In this document: positions 49,376-59,939 of the stretch, piece after piece
Numbering within the stretch: position 1 is the first letter of the stretch
Layout: each line of letters starts with the position of its first letter
Source: Hirsutella rhossiliensis
Lineage: Eukaryota; Ascomycota; Sordariomycetes; Hypocreales; Ophiocordycipitaceae
Assembly (NCBI RefSeq): GCF_020360975.1
Contig: NW_025408669.1
Location: 5,518,001 to 5,582,000, forward strand
Reading direction: 5' to 3'
Length of the DNA: 64,000 nucleotides
Position numbers and translations under genes: made by a program
Notes under the pieces: model-generated
Told to the model about the DNA's origin: nothing
Seen by the model: the letters and a program-made list of their open reading frames with translations, nothing else
Databases searched by the model: none

Positions 49376-49680
49376 GTCTCGACAGCTCCTTCGGCCACAG
49401 CCCGACAGCTTCCTTGGCTATAGTCTCGACAGCTCCTTCGGCCACAGCCCGACAGCTTCCTTGGCTATAGTCTCGACAGCTCCTTCGGCCACAGCCCGAC
49501 AGCTTCCTTGGCTACAGTCTCGACAGCTCCTTCGGCCACAGCCCGACAGCTTCCTCGGCCACAGTCTCGACAGCTCCTTCGGCCACAGCCCGACAGCTTC
49601 CTTGGCTACAGTCTCGACAGCTCCTTCGGCCACAGTCCCGACAGCTTCCCTAGCTACGGTCTCAACACCCCCTCGGCTAC
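49376..49680. repeat. 47-base tandem repeat array in element F
   Basis: About six units of 47 bases. The mark GACAGCTCC recurs at 49381, 49428, 49475, 49522, 49569 and 49616. Each unit is two related halves (CGACAGCTCCTTCGGCCACA and CGACAGCTTCCTTGGCTA), so the array is a repeat of a repeat. As 47 is not a multiple of three, open frames through it are by-products. Confidence 0.92.
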
Positions 49681-50844
49681 GGTCTTTTGCAAGCTCTTTC
49701 TGCGGCAGTCTTCTTTGGCAGTCTTCTTCTTCGGCAATCTTCGATAATTTCCTCGGCAGCGCCTCTAGTACGGCAGTCTTCGTCAGCACGGCAGTCTTCT
49801 TCGTCTAGCACGGCAGCTTCCTTTGATTTTATTCCTTCCCGCACGATCAGATGGTCCTAACGGCTCCTTCGGCACCAATAGCCCGGACTAATAGCTCCCT
49901 TTAGCACTAACGGCCCGGACCAACGGCTCCCCTTGGCACCTATTCTAACCATCCGATTACGCACCTAGAGACTGCAGGCACCCCTCTTTTGCCTTGTTTC
50001 CCCCTTTTAGCAGATTTCCCGGCAGACGTCCCGGCAGACGATTTCTTCCTTGGCAGACAGTGCCGACAGACAACCTTTCCCGTCACGGCAGGCGATTTCC
50101 TCTTTAGCAGACGTTCCGTGATAGATAACCTTTTCCGTCCTAGTAGACGATTTCTTCTACGGCAGGCGATTTCCCCGGCAGACTTCTATTAAAATAGACG
50201 ACTTTTTTAGCAGACGACTTCCGTGATAGACGACCTTTCCGACAGCAATAATAGCATACGCAAGAGATCCTTCCTTCCGCCCTTCCCGGCACGGTCCGTA
50301 GCAGCCGACGCGGCAGGCACCTTTAAGTAGTCTTAACGAAAGTGTGAAAAATCCCCCCCTTTTCGAAATACCTAAAATAAATAAGATAAGAACAGCAATC
50401 TCCGGTATTCTCCTCCTAGGCATAGGTATTTGCCTAGGTAAAGCTAGCTAGACGCAAAAGTCGCCGGGGGAAAAGAGGGTATAATTTTTAAATTTTAAAT
50501 GATTTTACTAGGTATTTCTCTAGGGACTTTTTCCCCTTTTCCTTTAAGATTTCTTTCCTCTGCCTTCCTCGTTAGCTTCTTCTTTCCTTTGCCTATAAGG
50601 ATCTCTTTTTCTTCCCTCTATTGCTATTTCTTACCGTTGGTCTCTGGTTGGCCTATTAGCCCGTTGCTTAGTTTATTCCTTGGTCTCCCGTTAGCCTGTT
50701 TCTTGGCTATTAGTCTGTTCCTCTCTGCTTGGCTGCTTGCCTGCTCGGCTGCTTGGCTGCTTGCCTGTTTCATTATTCCTTGGCTGTTGCCTGCCTGCTT
50801 GCTTACCTAGCAGACGAGGGCGTCTGTTCTTTGTTATAGAGGAG

Positions 50845-51291
50845 TTTGACGGGGGCATCTATACCCCAAGGAACATACAGCCCGCGCAGCAGAGTCTTTA
50901 GCAGGGTCCTTGGCAGGATCCTTGGCAGAGTCTCTGGCTAGCCCTCTTCTTGATCAGATGATCCCTTGGCCCCTGTTCGTCTAAGGAAGAAGGAGGGAAA
51001 ATTCGGTCTATAAAAGAGGTCTCTTTTCCTCCTTAGCTAGCAGACAGCATCAGCATTATTATCTTCTTCTTTTATTATTAGCATTAATATCTTCTTCTAT
51101 TAGCATTATCTTCTTCTATATCTTTTCTCTGCTAATATACCCCTTTAGCCCTCTTTACCTTTGCCTTGCCCTGCCTAGTGCTTTCTCGTTTCCTTCGTTC
51201 CCCTTAAACCCCCTCGTCCTTCGGTATCTAGCTGCTGCTGTTGCCGTTAGCGTAGGTATGTCTTTAGGTATATGCCGTAGCCACCGTTAAA
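50845..51291 (+). repeat. Right LTR of element F
   Basis: 447 bases, TTTGACGG...CCGTTAAA, TATAAAAG at 51009-51016. Here the left end is unmutated and the right end RIPed, the reverse of the left LTR. Confidence 0.85.
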
Positions 51292-51690
51292 CTATTCTTC
51301 CTTACTACCTCCCCTTTAGTTATAGGCATCGCTGCCCCCCCCGTCGCCCTTAAGGGCGGTATTAAACTACTTACCCCGCCCTTAGCCCCCTCCTATATAC
51401 CTATATATATTAGTTTATCTATCCTTTAGTATATCCTTTTAATTTAGCTAATTAATTCCTATATCTATAGTTAGCTATATATTACTTAATACCTTATCTC
51501 TACCTCTATTACTTATAGCGAGAGTATTGCTTACTTTATTATTAGCTAAGCGTCTAGCTCTCTTATTACTACTCCTTACTATCCTTAGGCCTATTCTCCC
51601 TCCTCTAGGTCGTTAGGATATCTATATTATATCCTTTTAGTCCGATCTCTCTTTAGGCTTTATAGCCTTATCTAAAAGGAGCTTTAGATA
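51292..51690 (-). pseudogene. Element E, remainder near its 5' end
   Basis: Continues E after F and matches 58426-58821 of E2. By position it is the start of gag on the minus strand. Next to the LTR is an inverted repeat TATCTAAA...TTTAGATA (51669-51690). Confidence 0.65.
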
Positions 51691-51947
51691 TATTAGGGGC
51701 CGGTATATACTTAGTATAGTAGTATAGGGATAAATAATTATTTATCTATAGCTAAGGAAAAAGGAGGAAAACTCTATCTTAGTCGCGATAGTTATTTATT
51801 TTCCTTAGTCCCTAGCTCGACCTATATTTAAGTACTATTTAGCCTAAGTTTAGGTCGAGCTCTACCTATATATAGGTTTATTTCGGCCTAACTTTAGTAC
51901 GGTCGCTATAGTATAACCTTAGCCTTTTATAAGTATAGCCTATAATA
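51691..51947 (-). repeat. 5' LTR of element E
   Basis: 257 bases, + strand TATTAGGGGCCGG...GCCTATAATA. Confidence 0.88.
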
Positions 51948-52218
51948 AATATTAAAGTTAACTTATTTATTATAGCCTTAGATATTAATATTAAGGTAAT
52001 TAATCTTTATATTAATAATTTTATTATTATAGTTAAAAGCCTTTCCTTTAATATTTATAAGTTTATATAGATCTTTCTTATATCTTTATATAAGTTAGTA
52101 ATAATTAATAACTTTAGGTAAAATATAATTACTTACTATACTATAGTTTAAAAGTATATATATATAATATCTTATAATTTAAATATTTAATACTATTTAG
52201 TTACTATAGCTTACTATT
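51948..52218 (-). pseudogene. Element D relic between E and E2
   Basis: 271 bases of element D, reverse complement of A positions about 9410-9680 (protease region). Bounded by the TSDs AATAT (51948-51952) and CTATT (52214-52218). The RIP is extreme. Confidence 0.8.
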
Positions 52219-52475
52219 TATTAAGGGCTAGTATATACTTAGTATAGTAGTATAGGGCCGAAAGATTATTTATTTAAAGCTAAGGAGGAAAGAGGAAAAC
52301 TTTATCTTAGTTATAATAGTTATTTATCTTCCTTAGTCCCTAGCTTAACCTATATTTAAGTGCTATTCGGCCTAAGTTTAGGTCGAGCTTTACCTATATA
52401 TAGGTTTACTTTAGCCTAACTTCGGTATAGTCGCTATAGCGTAACCTTAGCCTTTTATAAGTATAGCCTATAATA
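52219..52475 (-). repeat. 3' LTR of element E2
   Basis: 257 bases, + strand TATTAAGGGCTAG...GCCTATAATA. Confidence 0.88.
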
Positions 52476-55400
52476 CTACCCTTACTCTCCCCTTTTTATT
52501 AGTAGTGCCCTTATTCCTCTCCTACCACCTTTTTATTATCGCTATTCCCCTTTTTCTTAGTACGCGCGGTCGCTTCCTTCTACCTTACGCTCGCCCTATC
52601 CCTCTATATACCGCCCTTTTATACGCTATTTCTACCCTATCCTTCCCTCTTCCGCGTATATACCCCTATACCTTACTAACTATATATATACCCCGCCGCG
52701 TATAAATACCCCTCTTCTATCCCCTCTCCCTCTTCCTTTCTTTTTCCTCCTTTAAGCTTTACTCCCTCTACGCGCGCGCCCTTACTCTACCTAACTTCTA
52801 TCGCCGCGCCGCGCTATATTATAACTACTATAGGCACTTATACGCCCGCCGGCTTCTTTACTCCGCGTAGCGGCACCCCGCCTCCTAGCACGCTAGGCGA
52901 CTATACTCTACCGCCCTCGCGCTAGTTAACGCGTCCGCCTATATCTCTTAGTAAGCGTAGCGCGACCTATAGTACTACTATATAGCGGCTACTCTATCTC
53001 GCTTATATAGGCTAAATAATATCGCTAAGCGTTAAGATATAGTATAGTGCTTACTAGAATTAAGCGTTGCTATATACTTATAACTACTTTACCTACGCTT
53101 ATACTAAATTACGCTACCTTCTTATTTATTACTCTCTTTTAACTTTATTTAATAGGACGCTAATATAATAGTAGTATATTAAGGATATAATCGCCGCTAT
53201 TAACGCCCTTTAGGACTATATATCCTAAAGGACGTTTAACGACTACTAGAGCGACCTTTATATATATACTCTATTTCCCCTTTAACCTTATCTTACTATT
53301 TATTTTTAACTATCGTTTTAGTATACTAAGCTTACCCGCGCCGCTATATCTATACGCTAGGCCTAGATATACCTTAATATCTTAAAGTAATTAGTTAGTA
53401 GTTAGGGGGCGTCTATAGTCGGTTAAAATTAAGTTAGTATCCTTAGTACGTCCTACTATATCTATATCTTATCTTATTATATCCTACCCTTATCCTTATC
53501 CTTATTTATCTTCTATTACTATCCGTCTTATATCTATCCCTTATTTATCCTTTATTATTTCCCTTTAGTACTATAGTTCTTCTTTATCCTTTCTTTATTT
53601 TTTAACGAGCGTCTCCTATCTCTTACCTCCTTCTCTTTCTCCCCCTTCTATCTTTTATTTCCCCTTCCTTATCCTCTACCCTCCTTTTTATCCCTTTCTC
53701 TCGCCTCTCTTTTATTATTCTCCCTTACGTTTCCCTATTATCTCTCGAATCCCTCTAAGGCTTATATTTCTTAGAAGTCGTTTAGTAAGTACTACGATAG
53801 GTTTATATACCCTTACTATTTTATAAGCACCTATCGCTATCTACCCCTCCCCCTTTACTTCTACCGCGCTTACTAAATCTCTTTAATAATATATTTAAGC
53901 TTATTATCCTCTTTAATTACTAATAGCGGTTAATAGTTATCGACTACCTATCTAAGTAGTAAGTTCTCTACCGCTTAGTAGAGAAATTCTACGTAAAGCC
54001 TCTTATATACCCTCCTTAGTATATCGAGCTCTACTATATATAAGCTTACTACCTTTATTATAGTATACTTTTAATATAGCTAGTTAAGCTTCTTATATAG
54101 CTAGTTAGTTATATATTTAGCTATATCTACTTATACCTTATCGCTTACCTTAAACCTCTTTACTAAGGCTTTCCTTTAATTCGCTATTTCCTCTTATCTT
54201 ACCTACGCCGCGATAATAGTAGTTTATAAGAAGTCGGTTACCTCTCTTATCCTTTAAGCGAGCTCCCTTACCCCTTTTACTTCTAGCACTAGTAGCCCTT
54301 CCTCCCTTATTATTTAGACTAGCTTAATATCGTATCTATATATCGCGAAGAACGGGCTTACGCCCGTTATCGACGCTATATAGTTATTTAGTACGGCTTA
54401 TATATATAGTAGCTATGCTCCTTAGTCGTCCTAGCTATAATAAACGTACGCCTAAAGGTATACCTATACTTCTTAGTTCGCGCGCTTAGTCGACCTATCT
54501 ATCTATAGGTAGTATACTAAACTTAACTTCCTCTATACTCCTATTTATTTATAGAACTCCCTTTAAAAGCTTCCTATTTAGTTTATCCCTTTATTTAATA
54601 TAATCGACCTTAATATCCTATAAAAGTAAAAGTAAGCTTAAATAAACCTCGTTATATATACTACTACCCCTATTATCGGTATCGCTTTAAGCGTTACTAC
54701 CTTTATTAGCTAGTCTATAATTACTTAAAGGTACCTCGCGCCTTCTATCTTAGTTAGCGGTAGTTCGACTATAAAGTCTATTAATAGGTATATAAATAGT
54801 TAGGACAGCGGTAGTAAGGGCTTTAAGAGTCCCTTTTAAAGTTACCTTTATATATACCCCCTCCTATATAGTCCGTAGTTAGCGACGAGCCGCCTTACCG
54901 TCGCCGACTAGCTAGGCTAGAAGAATTCTTAGGCTAGTATCGCTAGGGTCCCCTTTCTCCTTAGGTATCCTACCGCCGTTAAGTCGTACGTTTATTAGGC
55001 TATCTATACCTAAAGTATATCTTATTCCTTGCCCCCCTCTCCTTTATCGTGCTTTAGTTTCCCTAGTACCTATAGCCTCTCTTAAAAGCGTAATCGTCTC
55101 CTAACATTAATTATATATTCGCTTAGCTATACCTTTAGCTACTATTTCGGTACTAGCGATCTCTCCCCTTTATATATTACTTAGAACACCGCTTAGTATT
55201 CCTTATCTTTTCCTAGCGCCTCTATCTATTTCTTTTATAGCTCTTAGTCGTCGAATATTAGTATAGGGTTAGCTTATTCCTAGGGTATATTTCGGCCTAA
55301 GTTTAGGTCGAGTTTTAGTTATTACCTTTATTTACCTCCTCCTTAGGTCGTTTAACGGGCTCCCTTACTTTACCGATATACGCTATCGCGCCTACCCCTC

Positions 55401-58400
55401 CTCTATCTACCTATAGCGCTACTACTACCGCCCTATCTCGGGTTAAGCGTCTTAGTAGGTCGGCGTATCGGCTCCTAACGGGGACTAGGCGGCCCTATAA
55501 GTATACGGTCTCTAGAATTATCTAAACTACCCGCCCTATCTCCCTTTCGTCCGTTTCGCCCGCCGGCCGATCTTACTTATAGCGGGATAGCGCGTTAAGT
55601 ACCGCCGCTAGCCTCCCTAGCTAGAACTCTAGTATAAAGTTATAGGATATAAGCTCTATCGCTTATTAGCTTTATCTCTTATTTAACTTCTTCTTTATTA
55701 TAAAGTACCTTAGGTTATTATAGTTAGTTAATACTATAAAGGTAAGTATATTCTAGAGTTCTACTCCTTAAAAGTCTAAGCACTATATAATTATAAGTAT
55801 CTCCTTATCGTAGATTAAGTAGTTATACTTTACTAGGTTTAGTTTCTTTAAGAAGAATCCTACTAGGTATTATATACCGTCTAGCCCTACCTATATTAGC
55901 GCCTTCTTTATCGCGAATCTAGAGTAGTCCGCCTCTAAGTATATTTCTCTCTCTAGGTTATAGAGTTATAATACTAAGGCGTTATAGAAGGCGTTCTAGA
56001 TAAACTTAAATACTACTTAGTACTTATCTATCTACTTAAAGATCGCGCCTTTCTTATAAAGGCCGTCTAAGTATACCGATACCTCTATATAGAGTAGTAT
56101 AAAGGCCTAGTAGTAGTTCGCGAAGCTAAGGAAGCTCTAGACTCCTCTTACGTTCTAAGGTACTTACTATATCTATATTACTTAGATCTTCTTTAAGTTA
56201 TATTAAACCTTACCCCTTACTTATATAATAAAGCCTAGGTACTTAACCTCCTTTATTATAAAGTTATACTTCCTTAGGTCTAGTATTAAGCTTGCCTTTT
56301 ATAGCTTCTAAAGTACCCTTACTACCTTCTCTTAATAGTCTTAGAGAGACCCTAATAAGTAGATTAAGACGTTATCTATATACGCTATAACGAACTTATA
56401 TAGGTATTCCCTTAGTACCTTATTAATATATTATTAGAAAGTAGCTAGCGTCCCTATTTAGCTAAATAAGTATACCTACTACTTAAATAACTTAAACCTT
56501 ATCCGAAAGGCTATCTTAAACTTATAGCCCTTTACTATCTAGATCTTATAGAACGCTATTACGACGTCGAGCTTCGTAAACTACTTTACCTTCGCGAGTA
56601 TTTATAGTATCTTTATAATTAAGGGTAGCGTATACCTATCACTCTTTATAATCGCGTTTAGGGCCCGGTAGTTATAGTAAAATCGTAAGTAACTATCTAA
56701 CTTTTAAGTAAAGAGTACTAGGGCCGCGGCTAAGGAGCTACTTAGGTAGATTAGGTCTACCTCTATTAACTCGCTTAGGGTCTTCCTTAGTACTAAGAGT
56801 TCCTCCCTTAATATATTATAGAGGGGTCCCTATAGTAGGGGGGGCTCCGCCCTATCTTTATCTAGTATTAAGTTAATCTTATAGTCTACCCTTAGCTTAC
56901 GTAGGGGTATCTTTAACGCCTTCTTTAATATAAAGAGGTCTAGGTATACGTTTAGCGCCTACTTTAAGACGTAGTCCGCTAGGTCTACCGCTATCTTTAG
57001 CTAAAGTACTCTCTTTATATCCTTTATTATAATCGCTTAGATATCGACTATCCTCTACCTTCCTTTATTATCCCTTACCGCCCTCTCCCTTTAATATTCT
57101 ACTACGAATACTATTACGCTAACGATCTTTACCCCTTAAATCTATTCTACCCTCCTTAATACTTTTAATCCCTATAGGCCTATTTAGATCTTAGCCTTAC
57201 TATATTAAATCTAATCCCTTACTATATTATATATTACTTAGTTCTTTTTTATCTATAGCCTTCCTAGGAATATATTATAGCTTAGCTTAGGGACTATATA
57301 TATAAAGGTCTACTTTATATAGCTATTAATATCTAGCTCGAATACTATAATTCCTTTTATCTATAGGGCTAGAGTATCTTTTAAGAACGGCCTTAGTTAT
57401 CTTCTCCTCTTATCGGCGAGAGGTATCTATAGCTTCTTTACTACCCTCTTACTTACTATAGTATAGTAATTATAGCCGGTATTTATAAGCGCGTTAAGTC
57501 CCTTCTTCCTATTAATACTTACCCTTAGCGTTACTAGGCCTAGTATAAGATAGTCCTTTATTAACTTCTAAGCTTCTTACTATTTTTCTTTTACCCTTAG
57601 CGCCTAACTTTATACTAAGGTTCCCCTTTTTCTAAGTCGTTATTATCCTTAGCGTCTCTCTCTTCCTTTATTACGCCCGCCCTCTAGGTTTCCTATCTCC
57701 TCTTCTTATAATAAAGCGCGATATATCCTCTAACTCTATAGTTAAAGTATATTTAATTCTCTAGCTAGCTCTACCCCTCCTTTTATCTATCTAAGGCGTT
57801 AATACTAATTATTAAAGTATCCCTATCTTTATCCTTCCTTTCTTAAGGGTATATATCTACTAGTCTCCTTTAGTTTAAGGGGGGTTATCTTATTTACTAG
57901 ACCCTTTCTAGCTTAGCCGCTATTTACGCTACCCGATTAATATAGGCGGCGAAGCTTAATATAGGGAGGTCGACTATAGCTAACGCCTTACGGAGCTAGA
58001 TTCCTAGAGCCCCTTCTAGGAAGACGATCTAAACGTCGTATAGCTAGGACCCGCCTCTAGCCTTAAAGAGTCTTTACTCGAACTTTAAGAAGAACGCTAT
58101 AAACGTTTAACCTTCCCTTTATTTTATTATCTAGATCGCCGCCGCCGCGCGTAACTAGATATCTATATTAAGGTAGATTAAGTTAAGGTACTTTAGGAAT
58201 TCCTTTTAGTTATAGCCCCTCTCCGCCTTTATTCTATAGTATATAGCGACCGTTTATTATAGCCTAGCGTTTAAGTAGTTATAGATAAGGTAGAAGATTT
58301 CCCTTAAGCTTAAGAAGAATTCTTTATCGATCTTATACTTCTCCTATATATATTATACCTATAGGGTATAGTGCTATTATTATCTATCGAATTTTCCTAG

Positions 58401-58821
58401 GCTTAAGAGAGGCTTCTTATAGCTATTCTTCCTTACTACCTCCCCCTTAGTCGTAAGTATCGCTACCTCCCTTATTACCCTTAAGGGCGGTATTATACTA
58501 CCTACCCTGCCCTTAGCCCCCTCCTATATACCTATCTATATCGGTTTATCTATCTTTTAGTATATCCTCTTAATCTAGCTAATTAGTTCCTATATCTATA
58601 GTTAGCTCTATATTACTTAATACCTCGTCTCTACCTCTCTTACCTATAGCGAGAGTATCGCTTACTCTATCGTTAGCCGGGCGTCTAGCCTTCCTATTAC
58701 TGCTCCCTACCGTCCTTAGGCCTATTCTCTCTCCTCTAGGTCGTTAGGATATCTATATTATATCCTTTCGGTCCGATCTCTCTCCTAGCTTTATAGCCTT
58801 ATCTAAAAGGAGCTTTAGATA
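52476..58821 (-). pseudogene. Element E2 gag-pol relic
   Basis: Minus strand. The RT box is at 56371-56382 (Tyr-Ile-Asp-Asn, from YIDD), in FVIAYIDNVLIYLLGS. Upstream in RT, KGYKFKIAFRIRFKLF (about 56465-56520) is the gypsy KGYxWKTAFxTRxGxFE block with Trp and Gly lost, as RIP predicts. gag lies toward 58800 and integrase toward 53500. A hairpin sequence (58800-58821) adjoins the 5' LTR at the primer-site position. Not functional. Confidence 0.8.
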
Positions 58822-59078
58822 TATTAAGGGCCGGCGTATACTTAGTATAGTAGTATAGGGCCGAATAATTATTTATCTAAAGCTAAGGAGGAAAGAGGAA
58901 AACTCTATCTTAGTCGCGATAGTTATTTATCTTCCTTAGTCCTTAGCTCGACCTATATTTAGGTGCTATTCGGCCTAAGTTTAGGTCGAGCTCTACCTAT
59001 ATATAGGTTTACTTTAGCCTAACTTTAGTACGGTCGCTATAGCGTAACCTTAGCCTTTTATAGGCGTAGCCTATAATA
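58822..59078 (-). repeat. 5' LTR of element E2
   Basis: 257 bases, + strand TATTAAGGGCCGG...GCCTATAATA. Confidence 0.88.
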
Positions 59079-59453
59079 CTATTACTATATAGAAGGTCCT
59101 TAGATCTTATTATATTATATTAGTTTTTAGCCCTTTTATAGATAATATACCTTATTTTTTACTTAGTCTTTATTTATATTATTTAGGTATTCTTCTTTAA
59201 TTTATTATTAATATTATTTCTTTATATATTTATTATATAGTATCTTATTAAGGCTTAAAAGACTAATTTCTTATAGCTAATTAAAGATTTCTTATTTCTT
59301 AACGCTATATTATTTATATTATATTACTTTATAGTTAATTATATACTATACTTTATAATTGTATTTATTTTTATACTAAAAGTTAAGTTTTTATATTATA
59401 TCTTTTTATTTTATATATAGTATTTCTATATTAATTCTTTCTTAGTTAAATAT
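59079..59453 (-). pseudogene. Element D relic between E2 and C''
   Basis: Reverse complement of A positions about 9050-9420, upstream of protease. It is cut by the C'' LTR at 59454. The 5' part of D, about 2.2 kb plus its LTR, must lie beyond the window. Confidence 0.75.
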
Positions 59454-59939
59454 TATTATAAAGCATAGCTTAATTTTATAGTTCTTAGAGATATCTATTA
59501 GTAAGAGGGACCTAGGAAGCTAAAAAACACCCGGTATAGAAGAAGAAAGAAGGAGCTAAAAAGAGGTATAGAAAGGAGGGTAAGGGTATAAAGGGAAGTA
59601 GAAGTAGCGATAGCTTCCTATAAAGGTAGCGAGAGATAAGACGGATATACCGGCAACGGCTAGAAAGAAGGGGAAAAACCGGTAAAAAGCTTAGTAGTTA
59701 AAAGGATATTAGTAGCTTCTTTAAGTAGGATCTTCTTTATTAATTAAGATACTAAACGGGTATAAAGAGGGGCGTTTAATAGAGGAAAGAAGGAGAATTA
59801 AGGCAATATAATAATTACTCCCCTACCTTTATTACTACCCGTATAAGAATTAAATCTCTCTACCCTACCTATCTAACCCCTTACTTTTAATTTTACCTTT
59901 ATATATTTTTATATACTTCTTATATCTCTCTTTATAAGT
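59454..59939 (+). repeat. 5' LTR of element C''
   Basis: About 486 bases, C family, heavily RIPed at its start. Confidence 0.82.

Larger units (their letters stand above)
48356..51291 (+). mobile_element. Element F: short non-autonomous LTR element, lightly RIPed
   Basis: Two 447-base LTRs (48356-48802 and 50845-51291) with inverted ends TTTGACGG...CCGTCAAA (RIP form TTTAACGG...CCGTTAAA). The flanking duplication is CTAT, or CTATT if the LTR starts one base later (48352 and 51292). The uninterrupted site is seen in E2 near 58425 (AGCTATTCTTCC). The interior (about 2.0 kb) has no gag or pol domain, a 47-base tandem repeat array and Cys/Ser/Pro-coding low-complexity sequence. It looks like a TRIM/LARD-type element needing another element's proteins. 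Plus orientation is inferred from TATAAAAG in the LTR and a purine tract (TAGAGGAG) before the right LTR. Confidence 0.85.
42144..51947 (-). mobile_element. Element E: Ty3/gypsy retrotransposon carrying element F
   Basis: LTRs 42144-42400 and 51691-51947, both 257 bases, starting TATTAAGGGC or TATTAGGGGC (from TGTTA) and ending TATAATA (from TAACA). TSD AATAT at 42139-42143 and 51948-51952. Coding is on the minus strand: the RT box lies near 46300-46311, and a polypurine tract (minus GGGGGTAG) adjoins the left LTR. Span 9804 bases, of which 48356-51291 is element F. Confidence 0.9.
52219..59078 (-). mobile_element. Element E2: complete Ty3/gypsy copy of the E family
   Basis: LTRs 52219-52475 and 58822-59078, 257 bases each. 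TSD CTATT at 52214-52218 and 59079-59083. 6860 bases, same orientation as E and without element F. Coding is on the minus strand. Confidence 0.92.

Noticed and set aside
49418..49789. Repetitive open frame on the minus strand (and overlapping plus-strand frames)
   Set aside because: The frames run through a 47-base tandem array, lack any domain, and exist because the repeat has few stops. No start context or homologue is recognised.
50499..50810. 103-codon hydrophobic open frame in element F
   Set aside because: Leu/Phe/Cys-rich translation of T-rich DNA with CTGCTTGCCTG-type short repeats. It looks like a membrane protein only because of composition.
52505..52705. 66-codon plus-strand open frame in E2
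   Set aside because: Pyrimidine-rich DNA next to the LTR on the strand opposite to pol. It is in a different place from the candidate antisense frame and shows no domain.
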